A stretch of DNA of 64,000 bases from Paraburkholderia megapolitana (GTDB taxonomy: Bacteria; Pseudomonadota; Gammaproteobacteria; Burkholderiales; Burkholderiaceae). The stretch's first letter is position 1. Each line of letters opens with the position of its first letter. The position numbers and the translations under genes were made by a program. A model generated the notes under the pieces. That model saw nothing but the letters and a program-made list of their open reading frames with translations, was not told where the DNA came from and searched no databases. Shown piece by piece: positions 29,770 through 38,860 of this stretch. Where the stretch lies: assembly GCF_007556815.1 (NCBI RefSeq), contig NZ_CP041745.1:124001-188000 (forward strand), given 5' to 3'.

Positions 29770-30308
29770 GCGACAACAATTTCCTGGTGATCGATGACGA
29801 CGAGGTGTTTTCCGGCATCCTCGCGCGCGGGTTGACGCGGCGCGGTTTCATCGTTGCCGAAGCGCATAGCGCCGACGAAGCGATCCGGCTCGCGAACCAG
29901 CAGAAGTTCGGCCAGATCACCGTCGACCTGCATCTCGGCGACGATTCCGGTCTCAATCTGGTCGCGCCGCTGCGCGAGTTGCAGCCCGATGCGCGGATGC
30001 TGGTGCTGACCGGCTACGCGAGCATCGCGACCGCGGTGCAGGCGGTGAAGGACGGCGCGGACAACTATCTCGCGAAGCCGGCCAATGTCGAGACGATTCT
30101 GGCGGCGCTGCAAAGCGAAGCGAGTGCGTTGCAGGCGGAAGAGGCGATTGAGAATCCGGTGCCGCTGTCGGTGGCGCGGCTCGAGTGGGAGCACATTCAG
30201 CGGGTGCTTGCTGAGAACGGCAACAATGTTTCGGCGACCGCGCGTGCGCTGAACATGCATCGGCGCACGCTGCAGCGCAAGCTTGCGAAGCGGCCGGTCA
30301 AGCAGTGA
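29766..30308 (+). CDS. regA: RegA/PrrA-type response regulator
   Basis: This 180-residue regulator has a receiver domain with Asp10-Asp12 and phosphoacceptor Asp54 (TVDLHLGDDSG), and Lys in YLAKPANV. A short Fis-like helix-turn-helix (VSATARALNMHRRTLQRKL) forms the C-terminus, which in this family is nearly invariant. ATG at 29766 overlaps the kinase stop (ATGA). It is the output partner of the RegB-like kinase. Confidence 0.92.
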   Translation: MSDNNFLVIDDDEVFSGILARGLTRRGFIVAEAHSADEAIRLANQQKFGQITVDLHLGDDSGLNLVAPLRELQPDARMLVLTGYASIATAVQAVKDGADNYLAKPANVETILAALQSEASALQAEEAIENPVPLSVARLEWEHIQRVLAENGNNVSATARALNMHRRTLQRKLAKRPVKQ

Positions 30309-30347
30309 ACGTTGTGGATGCGGCCGCTTTGCGATAAGGCCGCCGAA

Positions 30348-30395
30348 TAAAAAACGGGCGGTCCCGCGAATTTCGCAGGACCGCCCGTTCTGTTT
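30348..30395. terminator. Bidirectional terminator between regA and hslU
   Basis: AACGGGCGGTCC (30353-30364) is perfectly complementary to GGACCGCCCGTT (30378-30389), with a smaller GCG/CGC helix in the loop. For the minus-strand hslVU transcript the stem is followed by six U; for the plus-strand regBA transcript by CTGTTT. It lies between convergent units. Confidence 0.88.
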
Positions 30396-30445
30396 ATGCG
30401 CCCGACGCGCGACCTACGTGCGCAATCAAACGCGACCGCAGCGCC

Positions 30446-31789
30446 TTAAAGCACGTAACGCGACAGGTCTTCGTCTCCGGCAACCTCGTTCAGCGCACGA
30501 TCCACATAAGCCGCATCGATCATGACGCTCGTGCCTGCATGATTGCCCGCCGAAAACGACACTTCTTCGAGCAGCTTCTCGATCACCGTATAGAGCCGCC
30601 GCGCCCCGATGTTTTCCGTTTTCTCGTTGACCGAGAACGCGATTTCCGCGAGACGACGGATGCCGTCGTCGGCGAATTCGAGGTGAACGTCTTCGGTGGC
30701 GAGCAGCGCCTGATACTGCTTGACGAGGCTCGCATCGGTGGCCACGAGGATCGATTCGAAATCGCCCACCGACAGCGAATCGAGTTCGACGCGAATCGGA
30801 AAGCGGCCCTGCAACTCGGGAATCAGATCGCTGGGCTTCGCAAGATGAAACGCACCGCTCGCGATAAACAGGATGTGATCGGTCTTCACCATCCCGTACT
30901 TCGTATTGATCGTCGTCCCTTCGACGAGCGGCAGCAGATCGCGCTGCACGCCCTGGCGCGACACTTCGCCACCGCCCGCTTCGTTGCGCGATGCGATCTT
31001 GTCGATTTCGTCGAGAAACACGATGCCGTTCTGCTCGACGTTCTGCACGGCCTTCGTCTTCACTTCCTCGTCGTTGAGCATCTTCGACGCTTCTTCGTCG
31101 CTAAGCAGCTTCAGCGCTTCCTTCACCTTCAGCTTGCGACGTGCCTTCTTGCCACCACCGATATTCGCGAACATCGTGCGGATCTGCTCGGTCATGTCTT
31201 CCATGCCCGGCGGCCCCATGATGTCCATGCCCGGTTGCGGCATCTCGATGTCGAGTTCGACTTCCTTGTCGTCGAGCTGGCCTTCGCGCAGGCGTTTACG
31301 GAAGGTCTGGCGTGTGGCGTTGTCTTCGCTGCCGGCGGATTCCTGCGAACCCGAGCCGAAACCGACCGGACGCGCACCCGGCAACAGGATGTCGAGGATG
31401 CGGTCTTCAGCCTGATCCTGCGCTTTCGTACGGACCTTGCGCATTTCGGTTTCGCGGGTCTGCTTCACCGAGATCTCGATCAGGTCGCGCACGATACTGT
31501 CGACATCGCGGCCCACATAACCGACTTCGGTGAACTTCGTCGCTTCGATCTTGATGAACGGCGCATCGGCGAGCCGTGCGAGCCGCCTGGCGATTTCGGT
31601 CTTGCCGACGCCGGTCGGTCCGATCATCAGAATGTTCTTCGGCGTGATTTCCTGACGCAGCGGGTCGCCGACCTGCTGACGGCGCCAGCGGTTGCGCAGC
31701 GCCACCGCCACGGCCTTCTTCGCGCGGCCTTGGCCGATGATGTGCTTGTCGAGTTCCGAGACGATCTCGGCAGGGGTCATGGTGCTCAT
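30446..31789 (-). CDS. hslU: HslU ATPase of the HslUV protease
   Basis: HslU (447 residues) is the AAA+ unfoldase that feeds HslV. The N-terminus [16 protein letters not shown], Walker [13 protein letters not shown], the pore-loop region GYVGRDV, Walker [12 protein letters not shown] and the C-terminal HslV-docking end DEDLSRYVL are present. It begins 9 bases after hslV and is followed by a strong terminator. Confidence 0.97.
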   Translation of the reverse strand: MSTMTPAEIVSELDKHIIGQGRAKKAVAVALRNRWRRQQVGDPLRQEITPKNILMIGPTGVGKTEIARRLARLADAPFIKIEATKFTEVGYVGRDVDSIVRDLIEISVKQTRETEMRKVRTKAQDQAEDRILDILLPGARPVGFGSGSQESAGSEDNATRQTFRKRLREGQLDDKEVELDIEMPQPGMDIMGPPGMEDMTEQIRTMFANIGGGKKARRKLKVKEALKLLSDEEASKMLNDEEVKTKAVQNVEQNGIVFLDEIDKIASRNEAGGGEVSRQGVQRDLLPLVEGTTINTKYGMVKTDHILFIASGAFHLAKPSDLIPELQGRFPIRVELDSLSVGDFESILVATDASLVKQYQALLATEDVHLEFADDGIRRLAEIAFSVNEKTENIGARRLYTVIEKLLEEVSFSAGNHAGTSVMIDAAYVDRALNEVAGDEDLSRYVL

Positions 31790-31798
31790 CGTGGGTCC

Positions 31799-32335
31799 TT
31801 ACTCGATCGTCTCGATGACGCGGTTGTGATTCGTGTAGATGCACATGTTGCCGGCGATCTCGAGCGATTTCTCGACGATCTCGCGCGGATCGAGCGCGGT
31901 GTTGTCGGTGAGCGCCTGCGCCGCGGCCTGCGCGTAAGCGCCGCCCGAACCGATCGCGCAGATGCCGCCTTCGGGATCGAGCACGTCGCCGTTGCCGGTG
32001 ATGACGAGCGTGGTTTGCGCGTCGGCGGCAATCAGCATCGCTTCGAGCCGGCGCAGCATGCGGTCGGTGCGCCAGTCCTTGGCGAGTTCGACGGCGGCGC
32101 GCGTGAGGTTGCCCTGATGCTTTTCGAGCTTGCCTTCGAAACGGTCGAGCAGCGAGAAGGCATCCGCCGTGCCGCCGGCAAAGCCGACCAGCACCTGGCC
32201 GTTATAGATGCGCCGGACCTTTTTCGCGCCGCCTTTCATGACGATGTTGCCGAGCGTCACCTGGCCATCGCCGCCGAGCGCGACCTTGTTGCCGCGGCGC
32301 ACGGAGACGATCGTCGTGCCGTGAAATTGCTCCAT
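31799..32335 (-). CDS. hslV: HslV proteasome-like peptidase
   Basis: HslV (178 residues) forms the Thr-protease double ring of HslUV. ATG at 32335 encodes a six-residue propeptide (MEQFHG) before the catalytic Thr7 in TTIVSVRR, where E. coli HslV loses only Met. The GGDGQVTLG and [11 protein letters not shown] motifs follow. A heat-shock-like promoter lies about 115 bases upstream. The frame is open further upstream but lacks the family sequence. Confidence 0.95.
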   Translation of the reverse strand: MEQFHGTTIVSVRRGNKVALGGDGQVTLGNIVMKGGAKKVRRIYNGQVLVGFAGGTADAFSLLDRFEGKLEKHQGNLTRAAVELAKDWRTDRMLRRLEAMLIAADAQTTLVITGNGDVLDPEGGICAIGSGGAYAQAAAQALTDNTALDPREIVEKSLEIAGNMCIYTNHNRVIETIE

Positions 32336-32448
32336 ATGCGTTCCTTTTGCAAAACGGGGAAAACGGGTGGCGCACTGCGCCACCGCGAAATGCGGGAGAG
32401 CGGACGGCGCGGCGCAGGGCGCGCGCACGTGCGACGCATGTCGAATCA

Positions 32449-32478
32449 ATTTTAGGGCGTGCGCCGCCATATCAAGGG
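32449..32478 (-). promoter_or_regulatory. Candidate heat-shock promoter of hslVU
   Basis: On the minus strand CCCTTGATAT (32478-32469) resembles the sigma32 -35 element CCCTTGAA, and CCCTAAAAT (32457-32449) the -10 region after 12 bases. The same bases read as sigma70 TTGATA/TAAAAT have a short 15-base spacer, so assignment to sigma32 is tentative. Confidence 0.45.
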
Positions 32479-32620
32479 CTGGCGATGCGGATCGGGCGGA
32501 AAAAGCCCGCGGAGGCAGCGGTGGCGCAGCACGGCATGCCAGGCCTGGCCTTGTACATACGGGCACCGGAGCGGGCAGCCGGTAAAACCTGCTGCTGGCA
32601 CCTGCGACGATCCGGCGCCC

Positions 32621-32651
32621 AAAGAAAAAAGCGCACGGAACACCGTGCGCC
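32621..32651 (-). terminator. Intrinsic terminator of dksA
   Basis: GCGCACGG (32631-32638) pairs with CCGTGCGC (32643-32650) around a 4-base loop. On the minus strand it is followed by TTTTTTCTTT. It sits 50 bases after the dksA stop; the rest of the 32336-32700 gap holds the hslV promoter. Confidence 0.85.
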
Positions 32652-32700
32652 TTTCGACGAAGCAATGTAGCGGGGCGCGGGAGCGACCGCGCCGTGGCGG

Positions 32701-33120
32701 TCAGTCGCCGAACAGCTTCTGGCGCAGTTCGCGGCGCTCCTGCGCCTCGAGCGACAGCGTCGCCGTCGGGCGCGCGAGCAGACGCGGCACGCCGATCGGT
32801 TCGCCGGTTTCCTCGCACCAGCCGTAGTCGCCCGATTCGATGCGCGCCAGCGACTGCTGAACCTTCTTCAGCAGCTTGCGTTCGCGGTCGCGCGTGCGCA
32901 GTTCGAGCGCATGCTCTTCCTCGATCGTCGCGCGGTCGGCCGGGTCCGGCACGATCACGGTTTCGCGCAGGTTTTCGGTCGTCTGGCCGGCATTGCGGAG
33001 GATGTCCGCCTGCAACTGTTCGAGCCGGTCCTTGAAGAAAGCGAGCTGAGCCTCATTCATGTAATCCTTGTCGCTCATCTTCAGGATTTCGGCTTCGGTC
33101 AAGAGTCGTTTCGTCGTCAT
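32701..33120 (-). CDS. dksA: DksA-type RNA polymerase-binding factor, zinc-ligand-poor
   Basis: DksA enters the RNA polymerase secondary channel and acts with ppGpp. This 139-residue protein has the long coiled coil with tip motif DPADRA (Asp59, Asp62, Ala64). The zinc finger of E. coli DksA (four Cys) is reduced to Cys102, Thr105, Ser123 and Ala126, the spacing CX2TX17SX2A, resembling the zinc-independent DksA2 of Pseudomonas aeruginosa. ATG at 33120 is chosen from the family N-terminus; nine in-frame codons upstream are possible. It has its own terminator. Confidence 0.93.
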   Translation of the reverse strand: MTTKRLLTEAEILKMSDKDYMNEAQLAFFKDRLEQLQADILRNAGQTTENLRETVIVPDPADRATIEEEHALELRTRDRERKLLKKVQQSLARIESGDYGWCEETGEPIGVPRLLARPTATLSLEAQERRELRQKLFGD

Positions 33121-33651
33121 CTGGCTTGCTTCTTCAATGTGAGGCAAAACTCATACATATTGCCCGCACTTTCGTGTAGCCCGCAACGGCGTTTCGATGA
33201 CGCTCACGGAGCGCTGGCGAACACGGACGGTGGGCTGTCGTGACGCCGAAGCGCCGATGCGGGGCCGAACTCCCTCTGGAAACCGATTCGGATCCTCCCG
33301 AGGTGATGCTGACCGGTTGCGCGCTTACCAGGCCGCCTGGCTAGCCGGTCATGTCGGCATACTTTCCGGACGAGATTTTCCGGTGCCGTTTTCGGGCCTG
33401 GCACAAGATGCGCGCTGGCCGGGCAATTCGTTGTCATTCTCCAGTGGGCACGTATTGTAACTGAATCACAATGCGGCACCGCAACTAGGAGGAATCTGAG
33501 CCTCCTGCCCCGATTTCTCGAAATATAACGCGCCAACCATCAAAAAGCGATGGGCGTGCGAGGTTTCCGGTTGCAGGGTTTTCGTGGGCGTCACGCACCA
33601 GACTGTATGCCGGACCATCGGCCCGGCATACAGCGGCGGAAACCCGGTCGC
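33121..33651. other. dksA upstream / cobW downstream gap
   Basis: This is a 531-bp stretch with no credible gene. Near the cobW end, CTGTATGCCGG (33603-33613) pairs perfectly with CCGGCATACAG (33623-33633). That 11-bp stem starts 19 bases after the cobW stop but lacks a U-run. A plus-strand TTGTCA (33431-33436) and TATTGT (33453-33458) pair has 16-base spacing but no gene follows. I looked for a Zur-type palindrome and saw no convincing one. Confidence 0.4.
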
Positions 33652-34767
33652 TCAGGCGAGGCAGGCGTCGAGACCGTCGGTGATCAGATCCTGTGGCAGC
33701 TCGATTCCGATGAAGACCATCTTGTTGGTCTTCTTTTCGACCGGTTGCCATTTCGAGGCCAGATCGCTGCCCATCATCTGGTGGACGCCCTGGAACACGA
33801 CCTTGCGGTCGACGCCCTTCATATACAGCACGCCCTTGTAGCGCAGCAGCCGCTCGCCGTAGATCTGCAGGATGCCGCCGAGGAAATCTTCGAGCTTGTT
33901 CGCGTCGAACGGGCGATCGCTGCGGTAGACGAACGACTTGATCTTGTCGTCGTGGTGCGCGTGATGGTGATGGCCGTGCGCGTGGTCGTGGCCTTCATGA
34001 TCGCATTGGCCATGATCGTGGTCGCAGTTCGCGTGGTCGTGGTCGTGGCCATGGTCATGATCATGATCGTGATCGTGATGCGCGTGATCGTGGCCGTGAT
34101 CATGGTCGTGATCGTCTTCGGCGAGGAAATCCGGATCGATCTCGAGCTTCGCGTTCAGGTTGAAGCCGCGCAGATCGAAGATTTCCTTGATGTCCGCTTC
34201 GCCGAAGTTGACGAGCTTGATCGCGGCCTTCGGGTTCATGTGCAGTAGCCGGTGGCGCAGGTCGCCCAGCGTGGTTTCGTCGACGAGATCGGCCTTCGTG
34301 ATGAACAGCCGGTCGGCAAAGCCCACCTGGCGTTGCACGACTTCATGCTCGTCGAGCTGGTGGTTCGCGTGCTTGGCATCGACCAGCGTGATGATCGCGT
34401 CGAGCAGGAATTCGTCGGCGATGTCGTTATCCATGAAGAACGTCTGCGCGACCGGGCCCGGATTCGCGAGGCCGGTCGTTTCGATCACGATGCGCTCGAA
34501 ATCGAGCTTGCCGTCGCGCTTCTGCGCGGCGAGGTCGGCGAGCACACGGGCCAGATCGCCACGAATCGTGCAACAGATGCAGCCGTTGCTCATCTGGATG
34601 ATCTGCTCGTTCGTGTCCTGCACGAGGATCTCGTTATCGATGTTTTCTTCGCCGAACTCGTTCTCGATCACGGCGATCTTCATGCCGTGTTTCTCGTTCA
34701 GGATGCGTTTGAGCAGCGTCGTTTTGCCGCTGCCCAGAAAGCCGGTCAGGATGGTGACGGGAATCAT
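33652..34767 (-). CDS. CobW/COG0523 GTPase with His-rich metal-binding stretch
   Basis: This 371-residue G3E-family GTPase has Walker [10 protein letters not shown] (residues 9-17) and the metal-transfer motif Cys63-Ile-Cys65-Cys66. A highly His/Asp-rich region (about 210-270, dozens of HD/HG units) precedes a C-terminal CobW_C domain. COG0523 proteins are metal chaperones, often for zinc; the His-rich stretch suggests metal storage or sensing. ATG at 34767 gives the standard [11 protein letters not shown] start; an open frame to 34860 lacks support. Its neighbour is the Cys-poor dksA. Confidence 0.92.
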   Translation of the reverse strand: MIPVTILTGFLGSGKTTLLKRILNEKHGMKIAVIENEFGEENIDNEILVQDTNEQIIQMSNGCICCTIRGDLARVLADLAAQKRDGKLDFERIVIETTGLANPGPVAQTFFMDNDIADEFLLDAIITLVDAKHANHQLDEHEVVQRQVGFADRLFITKADLVDETTLGDLRHRLLHMNPKAAIKLVNFGEADIKEIFDLRGFNLNAKLEIDPDFLAEDDHDHDHGHDHAHHDHDHDHDHGHDHDHANCDHDHGQCDHEGHDHAHGHHHHAHHDDKIKSFVYRSDRPFDANKLEDFLGGILQIYGERLLRYKGVLYMKGVDRKVVFQGVHQMMGSDLASKWQPVEKKTNKMVFIGIELPQDLITDGLDACLA

Positions 34768-34928
34768 GTGGTCGCCTGTCTGGATACGTAAATCGGTGAA
34801 TCGGGGGCGCAAAGCGCTTATGCGCGTCGGCCTGGTCAGATATTGAAACATACCTGTCAAGCCCCTGCTTGGCGGCTAGCCCACACAGGACGGCCGCCCG
34901 CGGGGCGATCCGCCGCAAATGAGGGCGA

Positions 34929-36125
34929 TCAGGCGATTTGCAACAGCAGGCCCTTCAGATACTCGCCTTCCGGGAATGCGGTCAGCAGCGGATGATCGAC
35001 GCCCGCGCCAAGACGCTTCAGGATGCGCGCGTCGACCCGGGCATCGGCCGCCGCGCCGGCGACGATTTTCTGGAACAGCTCGGCGTCGATCGCACCCGAG
35101 CACGAGTAGGTAAACAGCAGGCCGCCCGGGCGCAGCAGCCGGCAGCCGGTCAGGTTGATGTCCTTGTAGGCGCGTGCCGCGCGGTCCACGTGCTCGCGCG
35201 AAGGGGCGAACTTCGGCGGATCGAGCACGACGAGATCGAAGCGCTCGCCGTCGTCATGGAGGCGCCGCAGCGTCTTGAACGCATCCGCATCGAGCCACTC
35301 GGCGCGCGCCGCATCGAAGGCATTGGCCGCAACGTTCTGCTGCGCGAGCGCCAGCGCTTCGCCCGACGAATCGATCGAGACGACCCGTTTTGCGCCGCCT
35401 TTGAGCGCAGCCAGCGAAAAACCGCCGGTGTAGCAGAAGCAGTTCAGTACGTCGCGGTCCTGGGCGAACTGCTGCACGAGCGCGCGGTTATCGCGCTGGT
35501 CGACGTAGAAGCCGGTCTTGTGGCCGTTGCGCACATCGACGTGATAACGCACGCCGTTTTCGCTGGCGATCAGCGTCTCGGGCGGTTCGTCGCCGGCCAG
35601 CACGCCGGTGATCTGCTCGAGGCCTTCCTTCTCGCGGATCGACACGTCCGAGCGCTCGTAGACATTCGGGCAATCCGTTACGCCGGTCAGCGCATCGACG
35701 ATCGCGGCTTTCCATGCTTCGACGCCGGCCGCCATGAACTGACACACGAGCTGGCCGCGGCCATCGTCGGCGGTGTAGTGGTCGACGATCAGACCGGGCA
35801 GCCCATCGGCCTCGCCGAAGATCAGCCGGACGGCGCCGGTATTGCGCACCATCGTTTGCCGGTGCGCGAGCGCGCGTTGTACGCGGCGCTTGAAGAACGC
35901 GTGATCGATCGGTTCGGCTTCGTCGAAGCTCCACACCCGCGCACGGATCTGCGAATGCGGGCTATAGGCGGCGCGCGCGAGAAAGCGGCCGTCGTGTGCG
36001 CGTACCAGCACGGTCGCGCCCTGCGCCGGCTTGCCCTCGACGCGATCGATCGCATTCGCGTAGACCCACGGATGGCGCCGCTGCAGCGATTTTTCTTTCG
36101 ACGGTTTTAGCGTAACGATATTCAT
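34929..36125 (-). CDS. rlmI: RlmI/RlmK-like class I rRNA methyltransferase
   Basis: This 398-residue protein has an N-terminal PUA-like domain (about 1-80: KEKSLQRRHPWVYANAI) and a C-terminal Rossmann methyltransferase domain. Its SAM and catalytic motifs are NCFCYTGGFSLAAL, VLDPPKFAPSREHV and FTYSCSG. The closest known type is RlmI, which makes m5C1962 in 23S rRNA; the exact target site is inferred. It stands alone between cobW and xerC. Confidence 0.88.
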   Translation of the reverse strand: MNIVTLKPSKEKSLQRRHPWVYANAIDRVEGKPAQGATVLVRAHDGRFLARAAYSPHSQIRARVWSFDEAEPIDHAFFKRRVQRALAHRQTMVRNTGAVRLIFGEADGLPGLIVDHYTADDGRGQLVCQFMAAGVEAWKAAIVDALTGVTDCPNVYERSDVSIREKEGLEQITGVLAGDEPPETLIASENGVRYHVDVRNGHKTGFYVDQRDNRALVQQFAQDRDVLNCFCYTGGFSLAALKGGAKRVVSIDSSGEALALAQQNVAANAFDAARAEWLDADAFKTLRRLHDDGERFDLVVLDPPKFAPSREHVDRAARAYKDINLTGCRLLRPGGLLFTYSCSGAIDAELFQKIVAGAAADARVDARILKRLGAGVDHPLLTAFPEGEYLKGLLLQIA

Positions 36126-36198
36126 GACTTCATTTCGTAGAGGGATTCAGCACGGCGGTGCGCCGGCTGTGAGCACGTGAGCACGCATGCGGAAGACT

Positions 36199-37122
36199 TC
36201 AGCCGCGCTTCTTTGCGCGCGGGTGCGCCTGGTCGTAAATGCGCGCGAGATGCTGGAAATCGAGGCCCGTATAGACCTGCGTAGCGGTGATGCTGGCGTG
36301 GCCGAGCAGTTCCTGTACGGCGCGCAGGTCGCCGCTCGACTGCAGCACGTGCGTCGCGAACGAGTGACGCAACACGTGGGGATGCACGTTGGCCGGAATA
36401 CCCGCCACGAGCGCCGCGCGCTTCACGCGATCGCGCACGACGTTCGGCGACATCCGGTTGCCGCGCACCGACAGAAACAGCGGATGCGGATCGTGTTTGA
36501 CGAATTCGCCGCGCACCGCGAGCCACGCGCGCAATGCATCGATTGCCTTGCTGCCCACCGGCACGACGCGTCGCCGGTTGCCTTTGCCGAGCACTTCGAC
36601 TTCAGCGGAGTCGAGCTTGAGCCAGCCCGCCGATTGATAGCCGCCGCCGCTCGCGTACTGCGCATCGAGCCCGACGAGTTCGGCAAGCCGCAGTCCCGAC
36701 GAATAGAACAGCTCGAGAATCGCGTGGTCGCGGACACCTTCGGTGCCCTCGGCGGCGGGCGCTTCCATCAGACGGTGTGTGTCGTCGACGGAGAGCGCCT
36801 TTGGCAGCGTCTTCGGGCGCTTCGGCGCACGCACGGTCGCGACCGGGTTGGCCGGCAGATCGATACGTCCCGCGAACCAGCGATAAAACGCGCGCCACGC
36901 GGACAGCCGGTGGGCGATCGAGCGCGCCGACAGTCCGCCCGCATGCGCCCGCGAGACAGCGCCGCGGATATCGATGGCAGTGAGGCTTTCGAGCGCCCTG
37001 CCGTTTGCGAGCTTCTTCAGTTCGTCGAGTTCGTGTGTGTAGCCGCGCAACGTATGCACCGACAGCCGCCGCTCGTGTTCGAGGTTTGAGAGGTAGTCGG
37101 CGACGGGATCGGCGAGGGTCAC
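36199..37122 (-). CDS. xerC: Site-specific tyrosine recombinase XerC
   Basis: XerC (307 residues) with XerD resolves chromosome dimers at dif. The SAM-like N-terminal DNA-binding domain (about 1-105) precedes the catalytic domain. Its Arg lies in SSGLRLAELVG, the Lys in the KGNRRRVVP strand, HVLRHSFATH supplies His and Arg, then LGHAS, and the nucleophile is in QVYTGLDF. It is followed upstream by DUF484 and dapF, the same order as dapF-yigA-xerC in E. coli, so this is a housekeeping recombinase rather than a mobile-element integrase. Confidence 0.95.
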   Translation of the reverse strand: MTLADPVADYLSNLEHERRLSVHTLRGYTHELDELKKLANGRALESLTAIDIRGAVSRAHAGGLSARSIAHRLSAWRAFYRWFAGRIDLPANPVATVRAPKRPKTLPKALSVDDTHRLMEAPAAEGTEGVRDHAILELFYSSGLRLAELVGLDAQYASGGGYQSAGWLKLDSAEVEVLGKGNRRRVVPVGSKAIDALRAWLAVRGEFVKHDPHPLFLSVRGNRMSPNVVRDRVKRAALVAGIPANVHPHVLRHSFATHVLQSSGDLRAVQELLGHASITATQVYTGLDFQHLARIYDQAHPRAKKRG

Positions 37123-37136
37123 GATGGCGGCGCGCG

Positions 37137-37850
37137 TTAGCGCGGCAGCAGACGGCTCAGCGCCGCGCTGGCGAGCGCGCCGATGTGCGTGAGGAAGTCG
37201 GTGGCCATGCCGTCGTGGAAGCGTCGCGCATCGGGCGAGCCCATCACCAGCAGGCCGAAGGCGGTGGCATCTTCGTTGCCCTCGGGATCGCGCAGTGCGA
37301 GCAACGCAATCGATTCGATCGTGTCAGGCGCCGCAGCGTCGCCTGTCGAGTCGTCCGGTACCGCGGCGACGGACGGCGCGAGCCACTGCGCGGCTTCGAA
37401 GCCGGAGTTCGCGCCGCAATACGGCGTAGCAAGGCTGTTCGCGAAGATCCGCACTTCTTCGCCGACCTGCCGCGTGAAATCGGCGTGCGCATATTGCTCG
37501 GCGACATCCCATACGCGCAGCGCGGCTTGCGGCACATCGAAGACCTCGCGTAGGCCGTGCGCGATCACGCGCGGCAGCGCATACGGGTCGCGCTCGGCGA
37601 TCACGCGCTCGGTCCAGCGGTTGAACTTCGACGCGATGCTGTCGTTCTCGTGCCCGTAGCGCACGAGCTCGGCGAGACGGCGTTCGAGGTGCTTGTTCTT
37701 GTCGCGCAGCATGTCCATCTGCCGCTCCTGCAGCGACACGGCAGCCTTGCCGTGCGGGTTCGCAAGCCGGATGGTCGCGAGCATCTCCGCGTGTTCGGCG
37801 AAGAATTCGGGGTTGGCTAGCAGGTATTCGGCGACTTCGCGATCGTTCAT
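37137..37850 (-). CDS. DUF484 family protein
   Basis: This 237-residue protein has an N-terminal helical segment (NDREVAEYLLANPEFF) and a coiled coil (about 40-75: VSLQERQMDMLRDKNKHL). A GAF-like domain forms the C-terminal two thirds (LLVMGSPDARRF near the end). DUF484/YigA proteins sit between dapF and xerC across proteobacteria and have no defined activity. It is 14 bases before xerC and 51 bases after dapF. Confidence 0.9.
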   Translation of the reverse strand: MNDREVAEYLLANPEFFAEHAEMLATIRLANPHGKAAVSLQERQMDMLRDKNKHLERRLAELVRYGHENDSIASKFNRWTERVIAERDPYALPRVIAHGLREVFDVPQAALRVWDVAEQYAHADFTRQVGEEVRIFANSLATPYCGANSGFEAAQWLAPSVAAVPDDSTGDAAAPDTIESIALLALRDPEGNEDATAFGLLVMGSPDARRFHDGMATDFLTHIGALASAALSRLLPR

Positions 37851-37901
37851 GGTTTCGGCGGATGGGCGCCCGTTGCCGGACGCTGCGTTAAATGAGAAAA
37901 A

Positions 37902-38765
37902 TCAGTCGGCCAGCTCGATCTCGCCTGCGAAGACGGTGACGGCGGGACCCGCCATCAGGAGCGGCGCACCGTTCTGCGTACGGTCCCACGAAATGGTCAA
38001 TGTGCCGCCGTGCGTGTGCACCGTGACCGGCGAATCGAGCAACCCGCGCCGGATGCCGGCCGCGACCGCGGCACATGCGCCGGTGCCGCATGCAAGCGTC
38101 TCGCCTGCGCCGCGCTCATACACACGCAGGTTGATCTCGCGGCGCCCGACGATCTCCATGAAGCCTGCGTTGACGCGTTGAGGAAAGCGCGGATGTTGTT
38201 CGATGATCGGACCGTCGGTGGCGACGGCAAAGGCTTCGGTGTCGTCGACGACCTGCACCGCATGCGGATTACCCATCGATACCGTCGAGATCCAGCGCGT
38301 CGTGCCGTTCACATCGAGCGGCCAGAGCGTATCGTCGCCTTCGTGGCGCCCTTCGAGACCGCTCGCATCGAACGGCACGCGTGCCGGTTCGAAGATCGGG
38401 CTGCCCATATCGACGACAACTTCGCCATTGGCCTGTATCGTCAACGTGATGATGCCGTTCTGCACCTGGACGCGCACGCTGCTTTTATCGGTCAGGCCCG
38501 CGTCGCGCACGAACTTCACGAAGCAGCGCGCACCGTTGCCGCAATGTTCGACTTCGCCGCCGTCGCAGTTATAGATGCGATATCTGAAATCGACACCGTC
38601 GATGGTCGGCTTCTCGACCAGCAGCAACTGGTCCGCGCCGATGCCGAAATGCCGGTCCGCGAGCGCGCGCACCTGCGTGGCCGTGAGATCGAGCGGCTGC
38701 GTGATGCCGTCGAGCACGACGAAGTCGTTGCCCGCGCCGTGCATTTTGGTGAATTTCAGTTTCAT
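37902..38765 (-). CDS. dapF: Diaminopimelate epimerase DapF
   Basis: DapF (287 residues) interconverts LL- and meso-diaminopimelate for lysine and peptidoglycan. The two catalytic cysteines are seen in EHCGNGAR (Cys75) and in the ACGTGAC motif near residue 225. The N-terminal [11 protein letters not shown] motif fixes the start. It leads the dapF-DUF484-xerC minus-strand unit. Confidence 0.96.
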   Translation of the reverse strand: MKLKFTKMHGAGNDFVVLDGITQPLDLTATQVRALADRHFGIGADQLLLVEKPTIDGVDFRYRIYNCDGGEVEHCGNGARCFVKFVRDAGLTDKSSVRVQVQNGIITLTIQANGEVVVDMGSPIFEPARVPFDASGLEGRHEGDDTLWPLDVNGTTRWISTVSMGNPHAVQVVDDTEAFAVATDGPIIEQHPRFPQRVNAGFMEIVGRREINLRVYERGAGETLACGTGACAAVAAGIRRGLLDSPVTVHTHGGTLTISWDRTQNGAPLLMAGPAVTVFAGEIELAD

Positions 38766-38860
38766 CCCGCTATTGTAAGGGACGCGCGGGGGCGTTTATG
38801 CGTTTGTTGTCGGGGTGCAGCGAGGCGCTAGTCGCGCATCGCGCGCCGCGCCGCAACGCT

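Noticed and set aside
30539..32455. 638-codon plus-strand frame over hslUV
   Set aside because: It is antisense to hslU and hslV; the composition is that of a shadow frame.
33980..34140. Possible CRISPR-like or satellite repeat
   Set aside because: The periodicity is explained by His/Asp codons inside the CobW gene; there are no spacers.
36199..37122. Integrase of a mobile element
   Set aside because: The recombinase sits in the conserved dapF-DUF484-xerC unit with no attachment sites or phage genes, so it is housekeeping XerC.
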